64,000 nucleotides of DNA from Micromonospora pallida (lineage in GTDB: Bacteria > Actinomycetota > Actinomycetes > Mycobacteriales > Micromonosporaceae): positions 7,069,001 through 7,133,000 of the forward strand of contig NZ_FMHW01000002.1 in the NCBI RefSeq assembly GCF_900090325.1. The letters run 5' to 3'. The position numbers and the translations under genes were made by a program. Under the pieces are notes generated by a model. The model was not told the origin of the DNA and made no database searches. It saw only the letters and a list, made by a program, of their open reading frames with translations. Of the stretch, positions 17,692 through 26,446 are shown piece after piece; positions within the stretch are counted from its first letter, which is position 1; every line of letters begins with the position of its first letter.

Positions 17692-18411
17692 CTAACCGGG
17701 CAGACCGGCCTCGTCCTCGGCGTGCAGCACCGCCCAGACCAGCTTTCCGTCCCGCAGCGGGGTGCATCCCCAGCGGCGGGCCACCGTGTCGATCAGCAGC
17801 AGTCCCCGGCCGCCGGTCGAGGTGAGCGGAGCCTGCCCGGTGAAGCGGGGCGTGTGCGGGCTGTGGTCCCGTACGCCCAGCCGCAGCACGCGGTGACCGG
17901 GGGCGAGCCGTACCGTCATCGCGGTCCGCGCGTGGGCCACCACGTTGTTGACCATCTCGGTGACCGCGATGGTCGCCGCCTCCACCAGGTCGGCCAGGTC
18001 CCACCGGGCGCAGCCGGCGGTGACCAACTCGCGGGCCTGCCGCGCCGCGCCGACGGTGGGGGCCAGGTCCACGGTGAGCGACCCCCCGGACGGCAGGCCG
18101 GCGAGCGCCAGGGCCGGGCTCGACCAGACCGGAGCCCCGTCGACCGTCCAGCCGCCGGCCGGATCGCAGACCAGCAGGTCCGCCGCGGGCCAGTCGGCGA
18201 TGGTCCGGCGTACCTCGGTGAACACCGTACGGACGGTGGGGTCGGTGATCCGGAGCCCGGAGAGATCCACCACCACCGGGCCGGTGTGGTCGCCGAGTCG
18301 GGCGAGCAGCGTGTCCCGCACCGTGCCGACGTCGGTGCGGTCGAGCACGCCGGTCAGCCGAACCAGCGCCGGCCCGTCCGTCTCCACCTGGCATCGCACG
18401 TCCGTCGGCAT
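17692..18411 (-). CDS. STAS domain fused to anti-sigma ATPase
   Basis: A 239-residue fusion. The N-terminal STAS (anti-anti-sigma) domain covers about 1-105 and includes VVVDLSGLRITDPTV. The C-terminal GHKL ATPase has N box TEMVNNVVAHAR and a GGRGLLLID G2 motif. Normally these are two interacting proteins of a sigma partner switch; here antagonist and kinase are in one chain. At the usual phospho-Ser position of the STAS domain the sequence reads D-P-T rather than D-S-S, so Thr would have to be the target, or regulation is lost. ATG 18411 with AGGG five bases upstream was chosen. Confidence 0.8.
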   Translation of the reverse strand: MPTDVRCQVETDGPALVRLTGVLDRTDVGTVRDTLLARLGDHTGPVVVDLSGLRITDPTVRTVFTEVRRTIADWPAADLLVCDPAGGWTVDGAPVWSSPALALAGLPSGGSLTVDLAPTVGAARQARELVTAGCARWDLADLVEAATIAVTEMVNNVVAHARTAMTVRLAPGHRVLRLGVRDHSPHTPRFTGQAPLTSTGGRGLLLIDTVARRWGCTPLRDGKLVWAVLHAEDEAGLPG

Positions 18412-18470
18412 AGTTGCCCTATTGTGCACGCCACCTGGGGGACGCGCATCCGGTCGGTCGGGCGGTCGGT

Positions 18471-19457
18471 TCATGGGCCGGACCGGACCCGTCGGGCCAG
18501 GACGACGGCGGTGCCGGCGGCGGCCAGGCCGAGCGCGGTGCCCATCCGGACCAGCTGCCGGCGGCGACCGTGCCAGCCGCCCTCCGGCTCGGCCGTGGCG
18601 TCGGCGCGGAACACGTTGCCGCTGTCGTCGGGGTGGGCCGCCGCGCCGAGTTGGGTATGCGCGGCGTACCAGCCGAGGGCCCGTTCGGTCAGCGCCGGGG
18701 CCATCCGCCACTGCAGGCCGAGCAGGCGGGCGGCCCCGCCCGCGTACGCCTCCCGGCGGGGCCGGCGGATCAGCCGGACGATCGTCTCCGCCACCAGACC
18801 CGGCGGGTAGACCGGCGGTGGCGGGGCCAGCTCCCGGCCGGTGTGGTTCGCCGCGTGCGCGAAGAACGGCGTGTCGATGCTGGCCGGCAGCACGGTGCAG
18901 ATCGAGACAGTGTGCCGGCCGGTGACCCGGAGCTCCTGCCGGACCGTGTCGGCGAACCCCCGGACCCCGTGCTTGGTGGCGTTGTAAGCCGACTGGTACG
19001 GCATCGCCACCTCGGCCAGCACCGAGGCGTTGTTGACCACCACCCCGCCGCCGGCAGCGAGCAGGTGCGGCAGCGCGGCCCGGGTGCCGTGCACCACGCC
19101 GAGCAGGTTCACCTCCACCACCCGGCGGAACTCGTCGGCCGGGATCTCGTCGAACAGCCCCACCGCGCTGACCGCCGCGTTGTTCACCCAGGCGTCGATC
19201 CGGCCGAACTCGGCCGCCGCGCGGGCGGCGAGGTGCCCGACCCGCTCCGGGTCGGTGACGTCGGTGGGGAGGACCAGCGCCCGGCCGCCCAGCCGCCGGC
19301 AACGCTCGGCCACCTCCGCCAGGGCGCCCGCGCTGCGCGCGGCGAGCACCACGTCGGCGCCCCGGCGGGCCAACGCGCAGGCGGTGGCCGCACCGATGCC
19401 GCTGGACGCGCCGGTGACCACCACGGTCGACTCGTCGAGGCTGCGGGTGAGAGGCAT
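18471..19457 (-). CDS. SDR-family oxidoreductase with C-terminal membrane tail
   Basis: A 328-residue short-chain dehydrogenase. The NAD(P)-binding motif TGASSGIG (about 15-22), NNAAVSAVG, the catalytic Ser in NNASVLAEV and YxxxK in YNATKHG define a classical SDR. After the core, a basic linker and a hydrophobic stretch (about 300-322) suggest a membrane anchor. The substrate is unknown; similar actinobacterial proteins are annotated only as SDR oxidoreductases. It lies 59 bp upstream of the STAS-ATPase gene on the same strand. Confidence 0.85.
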   Translation of the reverse strand: MPLTRSLDESTVVVTGASSGIGAATACALARRGADVVLAARSAGALAEVAERCRRLGGRALVLPTDVTDPERVGHLAARAAAEFGRIDAWVNNAAVSAVGLFDEIPADEFRRVVEVNLLGVVHGTRAALPHLLAAGGGVVVNNASVLAEVAMPYQSAYNATKHGVRGFADTVRQELRVTGRHTVSICTVLPASIDTPFFAHAANHTGRELAPPPPVYPPGLVAETIVRLIRRPRREAYAGGAARLLGLQWRMAPALTERALGWYAAHTQLGAAAHPDDSGNVFRADATAEPEGGWHGRRRQLVRMGTALGLAAAGTAVVLARRVRSGP

Positions 19458-19704
19458 CCTCCACCCGTACCCCGGTCCGCCGGTTGCATGCCTGCCGTCG
19501 AGGGTGGCGGCGATCCGGCCTCGCCGCCGGCATGGCCGGCCATCCGGCCCTGCCGCCGGCCACGCGGGTCGCCCTCGGGTCGGCTGGCACGCGGGGCGCG
19601 ACTGGTCCGACCGATCCTGATCTGCCAGGTTTCGACTCCTTGGCCCCAGGTTAATGGGACCCTCTGACCGGAGGACCGTAGCTCGTGATCGCATGGAGGT
19701 GACC

Positions 19705-20904
19705 ATGCTCGTCGGCCTAGTCTGTGCGCACGCCGGGCCGGGCCGGCGTGCCGACGGCCCGGTCGTCGGCACCCACCAGCACATCGCCCGGATCGCCGCC
19801 GAACTGGCCGGCCGGGGCCACGACGTACGGGTCTACGAACGACGCGACGACCCCGACGCGCCCGCGTTCCTGGACCAGGACGGCTACCGGCTGGAGCTGG
19901 TCCCGGTCGGGCCGCCCTCGCCCACCCCCACCGCCCGGCTGGTGCCCCACGTGGCCGAGTTCGGACAGTGGCTGACCGACCGATGGGCCGGCGACTGGCG
20001 TCCCGACGTGGCGCACGGGCACTACTGGGTCGGTGGACTGGCCGCCGCGCACGCCGCCCGGGGCACCGACGTGCCGGTGGTCCAGACCTTCCACTCCCTC
20101 GGCATCGAGCAACTGCGCCACCTCGGCCGGGAGTACGCCGGCCCGGGGGAGCGGATCCCGCTGGAGCGGGCGCTGACCCGCGCGGTGGACATGGCCGTCG
20201 CCCAGTGCAACGACGAGGTCGACGAACTGACCCGGATGGGGCTGCAACGGGCCTCGGTGGCGCTGGTGCCCACCGGGGTGGACACCGAGCAGTTCCACCC
20301 GGACGGGGAAGCCGCGCCCCGGGACCAGCGGCCCCGGATCCTCACCGTCGGCGGGCTGACGCCGTCCAGCGGCCACGACGACCTGGTCCGGGCGTTGCGC
20401 CTGGTCGGTGACGCGGAACTGGTGATCGCCGGGGGACCGCCGGCCGAGCGGCTCGACGGCCACGCCGAGGCCCGCCGGCTGCGCGAGCTGGCCGAACGGG
20501 CCGGCGTCGCCGAGCAGGTACACCTGGTCGGTGACGTGCCGCACGACCAGATGGCCACCTGGTACCGGTCGGCCGACGTGGTCGCCTGCACCCCGCACTA
20601 CGCCTCCGCCGGTCGGGTGTCCCTGGAGGCGATGGCGTGCGGCGTGCCGGTGGTCGGCTACGCCCGGGGCGGGATCGCCGACGCCGTGGTGGACGAGGTC
20701 ACCGGCAAACTGGTGCCGCCCGGCGAGGTTCGCGCCCTGGGGATGGCCCTGCGTCGCCTGCTCGCCGACCACGCCGGCCGGTTCGCCTACGGACACGCGG
20801 CGGTGGACCGGGTGCGGTGCAGCTATACCTGGGAACGGACGGCCGGTGCGCTGGAGCGGCTCTACGAACGGGTGGTCGGCCGCCGCAAACCGGTGGAGGC
20901 GTGA
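19705..20904 (+). CDS. GT4-family glycosyltransferase
   Basis: A 399-residue retaining GT-B glycosyltransferase. The N-terminal domain has THQHIARIAAELAGRGH, typical of the acceptor-side helix. The C-terminal domain has VPTGVDTEQFHP, a switch motif seen in MshA/WcaG-like GT4 enzymes, and a nucleotide-sugar-binding SLEAMACGVPVVGY. It likely uses UDP- or GDP-activated sugar; donor and acceptor are unknown. ATG 19705 directly follows GGAGGTGACC; an upstream in-frame ATG at 19693 is less well placed. The 3' end overlaps the reading frame of the convergent permease gene by 43 bp. Confidence 0.85.
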   Translation: MLVGLVCAHAGPGRRADGPVVGTHQHIARIAAELAGRGHDVRVYERRDDPDAPAFLDQDGYRLELVPVGPPSPTPTARLVPHVAEFGQWLTDRWAGDWRPDVAHGHYWVGGLAAAHAARGTDVPVVQTFHSLGIEQLRHLGREYAGPGERIPLERALTRAVDMAVAQCNDEVDELTRMGLQRASVALVPTGVDTEQFHPDGEAAPRDQRPRILTVGGLTPSSGHDDLVRALRLVGDAELVIAGGPPAERLDGHAEARRLRELAERAGVAEQVHLVGDVPHDQMATWYRSADVVACTPHYASAGRVSLEAMACGVPVVGYARGGIADAVVDEVTGKLVPPGEVRALGMALRRLLADHAGRFAYGHAAVDRVRCSYTWERTAGALERLYERVVGRRKPVEA

Positions 20905-21911
20905 GAAACGTGTGGGCGCGCGCCGTGCCGGGTTGGTAGCAGGGGTCCCCTGTTCCCGCCTGGTGATGAGGAGGGGACCCCTGCTACCACCTCAGCACCA
21001 GCACCAGCAGCAGCACCCGCACCCCCCGGCACCCGGGCGATGGGGAGTGTCGGGCGGGTGCGGCGCTCGGCGGCCGGCCGGTGGTGCTGCGGTTCGGCGT
21101 ACCGGGTCAGCCCGATCACCGCGACCAGCGTGCCCAGGAAACCGACGGCGGCCAGCCACTCCCGGCCGGGCCAGATCTTGTCGTTGAGCAGCAGCAGACC
21201 GACGATCGCGGCGGGCACCGCCCCGGCGGCGTCCATCGCGGCCACCGCCGCCGTGGTCGACCCGCGCTGCATGGCCAGCCCGAGCAGGAGCTGCCCGACC
21301 AGCGAGTGCGCGATCAGCAGGTAGAGCAGCGGGTCACGGAGGAACGCCTCCGTCGAGTCCGCCGACGCCAGCGGGCGGGCGGCCACCGCGGCGGCGGAGA
21401 AGGCCAGCCCGGCGAGGGAGCCGAGCGCCACCGAGCCCGGCGCGCCGTGCAGGCGTACCGCGAAGAAGCCGAGCAGCGCGACGCCGGCCAGGGCGACCGT
21501 CAGGCCGACCAGCCCGGCCGCGCCGAGCTGCCGGGACGGGGCGGGACGGGCGGCCAGCACCAGCGCGGTGATGCCACCGAAGAGCAGGCCGAGCAGCGCC
21601 ACCTCGGCCCTCGGTAGCCGCCATTTCAACACCAGCACGCCGAGCACCGCGGTGACCCCCAGCCCGGCGGCCACGCTGGCCTGGACCAGGAACAACGGCA
21701 GGTCCCGTCGGGCCAGGAAGGCCAGCACGAAACCGGCCACCTGACAGAAGAGCCCGACCAGGTACGTGGGGTGGCAGGCCAGCCGCAGCAGCAGCCCCGG
21801 GTGGAAGCTGTGGTGCACGGTCGTCCGCGTGGCGGCGACGGACTGGAGGAGGTTGGCGATGCCGTACGCGACGATCATCGCCGCGAGGAAACACCAACCA
21901 GAGGAAGACAC
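20862..21911 (-). CDS. DMT-superfamily (EamA-like) permease
   Basis: A 349-residue membrane protein with about nine or ten transmembrane helices in two halves, as in EamA/DMT transporters. The substrate is unknown. It starts with GTG at 21911. The last 65 residues after the final helix are not conserved-looking: the frame runs through the inverted repeat at 20935-20990 and on into the antisense of the GT4 gene. The ancestral stop codon has probably been lost by repeat insertion or point change, adding a soluble tail. It may be co-transcribed with hisN, 26 bp upstream. Confidence 0.8.
   Translation of the reverse strand: MSSSGWCFLAAMIVAYGIANLLQSVAATRTTVHHSFHPGLLLRLACHPTYLVGLFCQVAGFVLAFLARRDLPLFLVQASVAAGLGVTAVLGVLVLKWRLPRAEVALLGLLFGGITALVLAARPAPSRQLGAAGLVGLTVALAGVALLGFFAVRLHGAPGSVALGSLAGLAFSAAAVAARPLASADSTEAFLRDPLLYLLIAHSLVGQLLLGLAMQRGSTTAAVAAMDAAGAVPAAIVGLLLLNDKIWPGREWLAAVGFLGTLVAVIGLTRYAEPQHHRPAAERRTRPTLPIARVPGGAGAAAGAGAEVVAGVPSSSPGGNRGPLLPTRHGARPHVSHASTGLRRPTTRS
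20935..20990. repeat. Inverted repeat, GCAGGGGTCCCCTGC family, copy 2
   Basis: Perfect 18-bp arms (20935-20952 and 20973-20990), starting TGGTAGCAGGGGTCCC. It follows the GT4 gene and lies inside the 3' part of the convergent permease frame, where it encodes a GVPSSS...GPLLPT-type peptide. Confidence 0.85.
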
Positions 21912-21937
21912 CCGGCGAGGATAGATGGTGTCCCGGG

Positions 21938-22741
21938 TCAGCGCTCGGCAGGCCGACGGAGCCGGTCGAGGATGTCCGGGTGCAGGGTGCCGTTGGTCGC
22001 CACGGAGCTGCCGTCACCGGGAGCGGGGGCGCCGGCCAGGTCGGTGAGGGTGCCGCCGGCCTCGGTGACGATGGGCACCAGCGCGGCGATGTCCCACAGC
22101 GACAGCTCCGGCTCGACCATCACGTCCAGTGCGCCCTCGGCCAGCAGCATGTAGCCGTAGAAGTCCCCGTACGCCCGGCTGCGCCAGGTGTCCCGCATGA
22201 TCTGGAGCATCGCGTCCAGCCGGCCGGTCGCCTCCCAGCCGTCCAGCGAGGCGTAGCAGAAACTCGCGTCGGCGAGGCGGCTCACCCGGGAGACCCGGAT
22301 CGGCTCGCCGTGCACCGCGTCCGGGCCGGCGTACGCGCCCGCGCCGCGCGCCGCCCACCAGCGCCGTCCGAGGGCCGGGGCGGAGACCAGGCCGAGCACC
22401 GGCTGGTCGCCCTCCAGCAACGCGATCAGGGTGGCCCAGATCGGCACCCCCCGGACGAAGTTCTTGGTGCCGTCGATCGGGTCGACCACCCAGCGCCGTC
22501 CCGCCGGGCCGGTCGCCGGCTGCTCGCCGTACTCCTCGCCGACCAGGCCGTCCGCTGGGCGGTGCGCGGCGAGCAGAGCGCGGATCTCCCGTTCCACGGC
22601 GGTGTCCGCGTCGGAGACCGGGGTCAGGTCGGGCTTCGCCTCGACCCGCAGGTCGAGCGCGCGGAACCGGGCCGTGGAGACGGCGTCGGCCGCGTCGGCG
22701 AGCCGGTGGGCGAGGGCGAGGTCGTCGGCGTACCCGGGCAT
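21938..22741 (-). CDS. hisN: Histidinol-phosphatase, inositol-monophosphatase family
   Basis: A 267-residue metal-dependent phosphatase. The motif GEEYGEQ, the metal and phosphate site WVVDPIDGTKNFVRGVPIW, and the second metal motif ELSLWDIAALVPIVTEAGG are complete. The PIDGTKNF form plus the WDIAAL context fit the actinobacterial HisN group, which releases histidinol from its phosphate; a broader inositol-phosphatase role cannot be excluded. It is followed by the permease gene and preceded (14 bp) by a tandem repeat that ends in the rsgA stop codon. Confidence 0.85.
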   Translation of the reverse strand: MPGYADDLALAHRLADAADAVSTARFRALDLRVEAKPDLTPVSDADTAVEREIRALLAAHRPADGLVGEEYGEQPATGPAGRRWVVDPIDGTKNFVRGVPIWATLIALLEGDQPVLGLVSAPALGRRWWAARGAGAYAGPDAVHGEPIRVSRVSRLADASFCYASLDGWEATGRLDAMLQIMRDTWRSRAYGDFYGYMLLAEGALDVMVEPELSLWDIAALVPIVTEAGGTLTDLAGAPAPGDGSSVATNGTLHPDILDRLRRPAER

Positions 22742-22754
22742 GGGGAGACGGTAG

Positions 22755-22849
22755 CGCCGCCCGGGTCAGACCGCGCCGCCCGGGTCAGACCGCGCCGCCC
22801 GGGTCAGACCGCGCCGCCCGGGTCAGACCGCGCCGCCCGGGGTCAGGCC
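22755..22849. repeat. 19-bp tandem repeat at rsgA 3' end
   Basis: The unit CGCCGCCCGGGTCAGACCG (19 bp) is repeated about five times between hisN and rsgA; the last copy is imperfect (CCGGGGTCAGG). Each unit contains TCA, and in the last unit that TCA is the rsgA stop codon (minus strand), so the array looks like repeated duplication of the gene's own terminal segment. Confidence 0.9.
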
Positions 22850-23949
22850 GGGGCCGGCGGGTCGGTCTCCGCCCGTGGGTCGGTCTCCCCGGCGCGCGAG
22901 GCGAGCAGCCGGCGGTACGACGCCAGTCGGCGCGGATCCGCCTTTCCGGCGGCCACCCAGGCGTCCAGCGCGCAGTTCTCCTGGTCGGCGGTGTGCTCGC
23001 AGTTGGCCGGGCAGTCGGCGGTCGCCTCCACCAGGTCGGGGAAGCCGTGCAGCAGGCTCTCCGCCGACACGTGTGCCAGGCCGAAGCTGCGCACCCCGGG
23101 TGTGTCGACGATCCAGCCGGGGTCGGCGTCGCTGCCGGGCACCGGGGTCAGCCGCAGCGCCACCGCGCTGGTCGACGTGTGCCGGCCCCGACCGATCGCG
23201 CTGACCGTGCCCACCGCCCGGTCGGCCGCCGGCACCAGCCGGTTGACCAGCGTCGACTTGCCCACACCGGAGTGCCCGACCAGCACCGAGATCCGCCCGG
23301 CGAGCAGCTCGCGTACCCGGGTCAGGTCGGAGTCCGGCCGGACGAGCACGTGCGGCAGGTCCAGCTCGGCGTAGTAGTCGAGGACCGCCTCCGGACCGGC
23401 CAGGTCGGCCTTGGTGAGGCAGAGCAGCGGCTCGACGTCGGCGTCGTACGCGGCGACCAGGCAGCGGTCGATGAAGCCGGTACGCGGCGGCGGGTCGGAC
23501 AGCGAGCTGACGATCACCAACTGGTCGGCGTTGGCCACCACGACCCGCTCCAGCCGCCCCTCGGGGGTGGTCTCGTCGTCGTCGGCGGTGCGTCGCAGCA
23601 CCGAGCTGCGTTCGGCGATCCGGACTATCCGGGCCAACGCGCCGGGTGCCCCGGAGGTGTCGCCGACCAACCCGACCCGGTCGCCGACCACCACCGACCG
23701 GCGGCCCAGCTCGCGGGCGCGCATCGCGGTGATGGTGGGCCCGTCCGGGCCGTCGTCGGGGAGCACGCAGGTGTACCGGCCCCGGTCGACGGCGACCACG
23801 AACCCGTCGACGGCGTCGGCGTGCCGGGGGCGGGTTCGGGTACGTGGACGCGAGGACCTGCCGGGTCGGACCCGGACGTCCTCCTCGTCGTACTCGCGTC
23901 GTCTGGTCGCCAGGACCGCCCCCTGTCCGTCAGTTCCCCCGGTCACCAT
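22843..23949 (-). CDS. rsgA: Ribosome small-subunit-dependent GTPase A
   Basis: A circularly permuted GTPase, 368 residues from ATG 23949, that assists late 30S maturation. An N-terminal OB-like part (RGRYTCVL) is followed by permuted GTPase motifs: G4-like LTKADL, G1 GHSGVGKSTL, and G3 DTPGV. The C-terminal zinc knuckle CPANCEHTADQENC (Cys/His pattern) is present. The start is uncertain: similarity begins around ATRRREYDEED. That segment is preceded by CTG (23913) with AGGGGGCGG upstream, while ATG 23949 and GTG 23946 lie inside the aroA frame. The frame is continuous with aroA (no stop between). Confidence 0.85.
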   Translation of the reverse strand: MVTGGTDGQGAVLATRRREYDEEDVRVRPGRSSRPRTRTRPRHADAVDGFVVAVDRGRYTCVLPDDGPDGPTITAMRARELGRRSVVVGDRVGLVGDTSGAPGALARIVRIAERSSVLRRTADDDETTPEGRLERVVVANADQLVIVSSLSDPPPRTGFIDRCLVAAYDADVEPLLCLTKADLAGPEAVLDYYAELDLPHVLVRPDSDLTRVRELLAGRISVLVGHSGVGKSTLVNRLVPAADRAVGTVSAIGRGRHTSTSAVALRLTPVPGSDADPGWIVDTPGVRSFGLAHVSAESLLHGFPDLVEATADCPANCEHTADQENCALDAWVAAGKADPRRLASYRRLLASRAGETDPRAETDPPAPA

Positions 23950-25236
23950 CCCTGACCATAGTGCCGGGAACTCCGGCATGGTCTTGGAGGTGCACGACAC
24001 GTCGTCGAGTTCGACGCCCGGCACGGCCAGCCCGGTCACCGCGGCGGCGTGCGCCATCCGGTGGTCGTGGTAGGTGTGGAAGATCCCGCCGCGCAGCGGC
24101 CGGGGGCGGATCTCCAGCCCGTCGGCGGACTCGGTGACGTCCGCGCCGAGCGTGGTGAACTCGCGGGCCAGCGCGGCGATCCGGTCGGTCTCGTGACCCC
24201 GGATGTGCCCGATCCCGGTGAACGTCGACGGGGAGTCGGCGAGCATGGCGAGCGCGGTCAGTACCGGGGTCAGCTCGCTGACGTCGGAGAGGTCGCCGGT
24301 GATGCCGTGCACCCGGCCGGTGCCCCGGACGGTCAACCCGGCGGTGGAGAGGCTCACCTGCCCGCCCATCTCGTGCAGCAGCGAGCGCAGCCGCTCGACC
24401 GGCTGGGCGCTGCTGCGCGGCCAGCCGCGCAGGGTGACCTCACCGCCGGTGACCAGGGCGGCGGCGAAGAAGGGCACCGCACCGGAGAGGTCCGGCTCGA
24501 TCTCCCAGACCCGCCCGCTGAGCGGACCGGGCTCGACCGTCCAGACGTCCGGCGTGCCGTCGTCCACGGCCGCCCCGGCGGCCCGGAGCATCTGCACGGT
24601 CATCCGCAGGTGCGGCGCGGAGGGGACCGGTGGACCCACGTGCCGAACCACCACGCCCCGGTCGAAGCGCGCGGCGGCCAGCAGCAGCCCGGAGACGAGT
24701 TGGCTGGACGCGGAGGCGTCGATCACCACCTCGCCGCCGGTCACCCGGCCGGTGCCGAGCACGGTCAGCGGTAGGCTCCCCGGGCCGGTGATGTCGATCC
24801 GGACGCCGAGCGAGCGCAGCGCCTCGACCAACGGGCCGAGCGGACGGGTCCGGGCCGCCGGGTCGCCGTCGAAGGTGACCCGGCCGTCGGTCAGCCCGGC
24901 CACCGGCGGGACGAAGCGCATCACCGTGCCGGCCAGGCCGACGTCCACGTGGGCCGGCCCGACCAGGCGGTGCGGCCGGACCAGCCACCGGTCGTCGTCG
25001 GCGATCGACATGTGCGCGCCCATCGCCCGCAGCGCGCCGGCCATCAGTTCGGTGTCCCGGGCCCGGAGCGCCCCCAACAGGGTGGACGGGCCGTTGGCCA
25101 GGGCGCTGAGCACCAGGGCCCGCGCGGTCAGCGACTTGGAGCCGGGCAGGCGGAGCGTGGCCGTGACCGGGTCACTGGCGGTCGGCGCGGTCCACGGCTG
25201 CAACGGACGGGTCGCGGTCAGATTCCCCACGGTCAC
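23930..25236 (-). CDS. aroA: 3-phosphoshikimate 1-carboxyvinyltransferase (EPSP synthase)
   Basis: An EPSP synthase of about 435 residues, joining PEP and shikimate-3-phosphate in aromatic biosynthesis. The LPGSKSLTARALVL substrate loop, GLAGTVMRF, the SASSQLVSGLLLAA region, DLSDVSELTPVLTALA and HETDRIAALAREF motifs span both domains. Start is GTG 25236 or 25230. In the given sequence no stop separates it from rsgA: after LWSGMVTGG the frame runs on into RsgA. One extra base in the C5 run at 23936-23940 would create a TGA at about 23930, giving a normal-length AroA; the end coordinate assumes this. Otherwise the product is an AroA-RsgA fusion. Confidence 0.85.
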
Positions 25237-25329
25237 ATTCTGCCGGTTCCCGGCACCGGCGGACGAACTCGTCGCGTCGTCTCCCGGCTGGCGGGACAGG
25301 TCCGCCGCCAGCCGAGCCGGGGGCGGGCG

Positions 25330-25405
25330 GCCCTCGACCGGCGGGACGGGAGGACAGCCCTCGACCGGCGGGACGGGACGGACAGCCCTCGACGGGCGGG
25401 ACGGC
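25330..25405. repeat. Imperfect tandem repeat upstream of aroA
   Basis: The block GCCCTCGACCGGCGGGACGG occurs at 25330, 25357 and (with one change) 25385, spacings 27 and 28. It lies in the 285-bp gap between the divergent aroA and SRAP genes, which otherwise shows no gene. Confidence 0.6.
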
Positions 25406-25521
25406 CGACGGGGTGAAGCGTCTCCGGACCGGCGGGCGCGAGGTCGTCGCCGGTCGGCGGCACGGGTCGTCGCTGACCGACGGGACAGCCAGCGTCGGTC
25501 CGGCGGGTTAGCGTGTCCGTC

Positions 25522-26250
25522 ATGTGCGGCAGGTACGCGACCACCCGCGACTCCGGGGCGCTGAGCCAGCTCTTCGAGGCGTACGACGACACCGACGGCC
25601 GGCTGCGGCCGGACTGGAACGTCGCGCCGACGAAACCCGTGCCGGTGGTCCGGGTCGACGACAAGGGCACCCGGGCCCTGTCGCTGGCCCGTTGGGGGCT
25701 GCTGCCGCCGTGGGCGACGTCCCCGTCCGCCGGGGCGCGCATGATCAACGCTCGGGCGGAGACGGTCGCGACCAGCCGGGCGTACGCCACCCCGTTCGCC
25801 CGCCGCCGCTGCCTGGTTCCCGCCGACGGCTGGTACGAGTGGACCCGTACCGATGGCGGCAAGCAGCCCTACTACCTGACCCGGACCGACGGCGACGTGC
25901 TCGCCCTCGCCGGGATCTGGTCGGTGTGGCGGGGCCCGGACGGCCCCTGGCTCACCTGTAGCGTGCTCACCACCTCCGCCGTGGGCGCGCTGGCCGACGT
26001 GCACGACCGGATGCCGGTGCTCCTCCCGCCGCAGCGGTGGGGCCGGTGGCTCGCCCCCACCGCCGACCCGACCGCGCTGCTCGGCGCGGACGAGGACTGG
26101 CTGGCCGGGCTGGAGATCCGTCCGGTCGGGCCGGCGGTGGGCAACGTCCGCAACGACGGGCCGGAACTGACCGCCCGGGTGCCCGGTGTGCCGCTGCCGC
26201 GCCGCCGTCCGTCCACCGTGGAGACGGCGGACGAAATGACGCTGTTCTGA
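25522..26250 (+). CDS. SRAP-family (YedK/HMCES) abasic-site protein
   Basis: A 242-residue SOS-response-associated peptidase-family protein, which covalently caps abasic sites in single-stranded DNA through Cys2. ATG 25522 was chosen because it puts the invariant MCGRY at the N-terminus; the upstream in-frame GTG at 25513 would bury Cys2. Other family motifs are present: WNVAPTKPVPVV, RWGLLPPWA, INARAETV, CLVPADGWYEW with the conserved Glu, and the HDRMPVLLP motif with catalytic His. Length is normal. It is divergent from aroA. Confidence 0.92.
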   Translation: MCGRYATTRDSGALSQLFEAYDDTDGRLRPDWNVAPTKPVPVVRVDDKGTRALSLARWGLLPPWATSPSAGARMINARAETVATSRAYATPFARRRCLVPADGWYEWTRTDGGKQPYYLTRTDGDVLALAGIWSVWRGPDGPWLTCSVLTTSAVGALADVHDRMPVLLPPQRWGRWLAPTADPTALLGADEDWLAGLEIRPVGPAVGNVRNDGPELTARVPGVPLPRRRPSTVETADEMTLF

Positions 26251-26336
26251 ACCGCGTCAGCGCATTGTCGGGTGCTGATTTGCCAGAGTTGCGGGCGAAT
26301 CGTCGTACGAATGTTTGCCGTTTTTCCGGCAGACTC

Positions 26337-26364
26337 TTGTCCCCGTGTGTCCAAGTGCGATAGA
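26337..26364 (+). promoter_or_regulatory. Candidate promoter of WhiB gene at 26447
   Basis: TTGTCC (26337-26342), 16-bp spacer, GATAGA (26359-26364), in a local AT-richer stretch about 80 bp before the start codon. A small hairpin (TGCCG/CGGCA, 26316-26331) just upstream could end the SRAP transcript. Confidence 0.4.
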
Positions 26365-26446
26365 ACACAGCGCCGGTAGTGGGTGTCGATCGCACCGTGT
26401 GATCGACTGTCGCCGATATGGCCGGTCCCACGGGGGAGGTGGGTTG

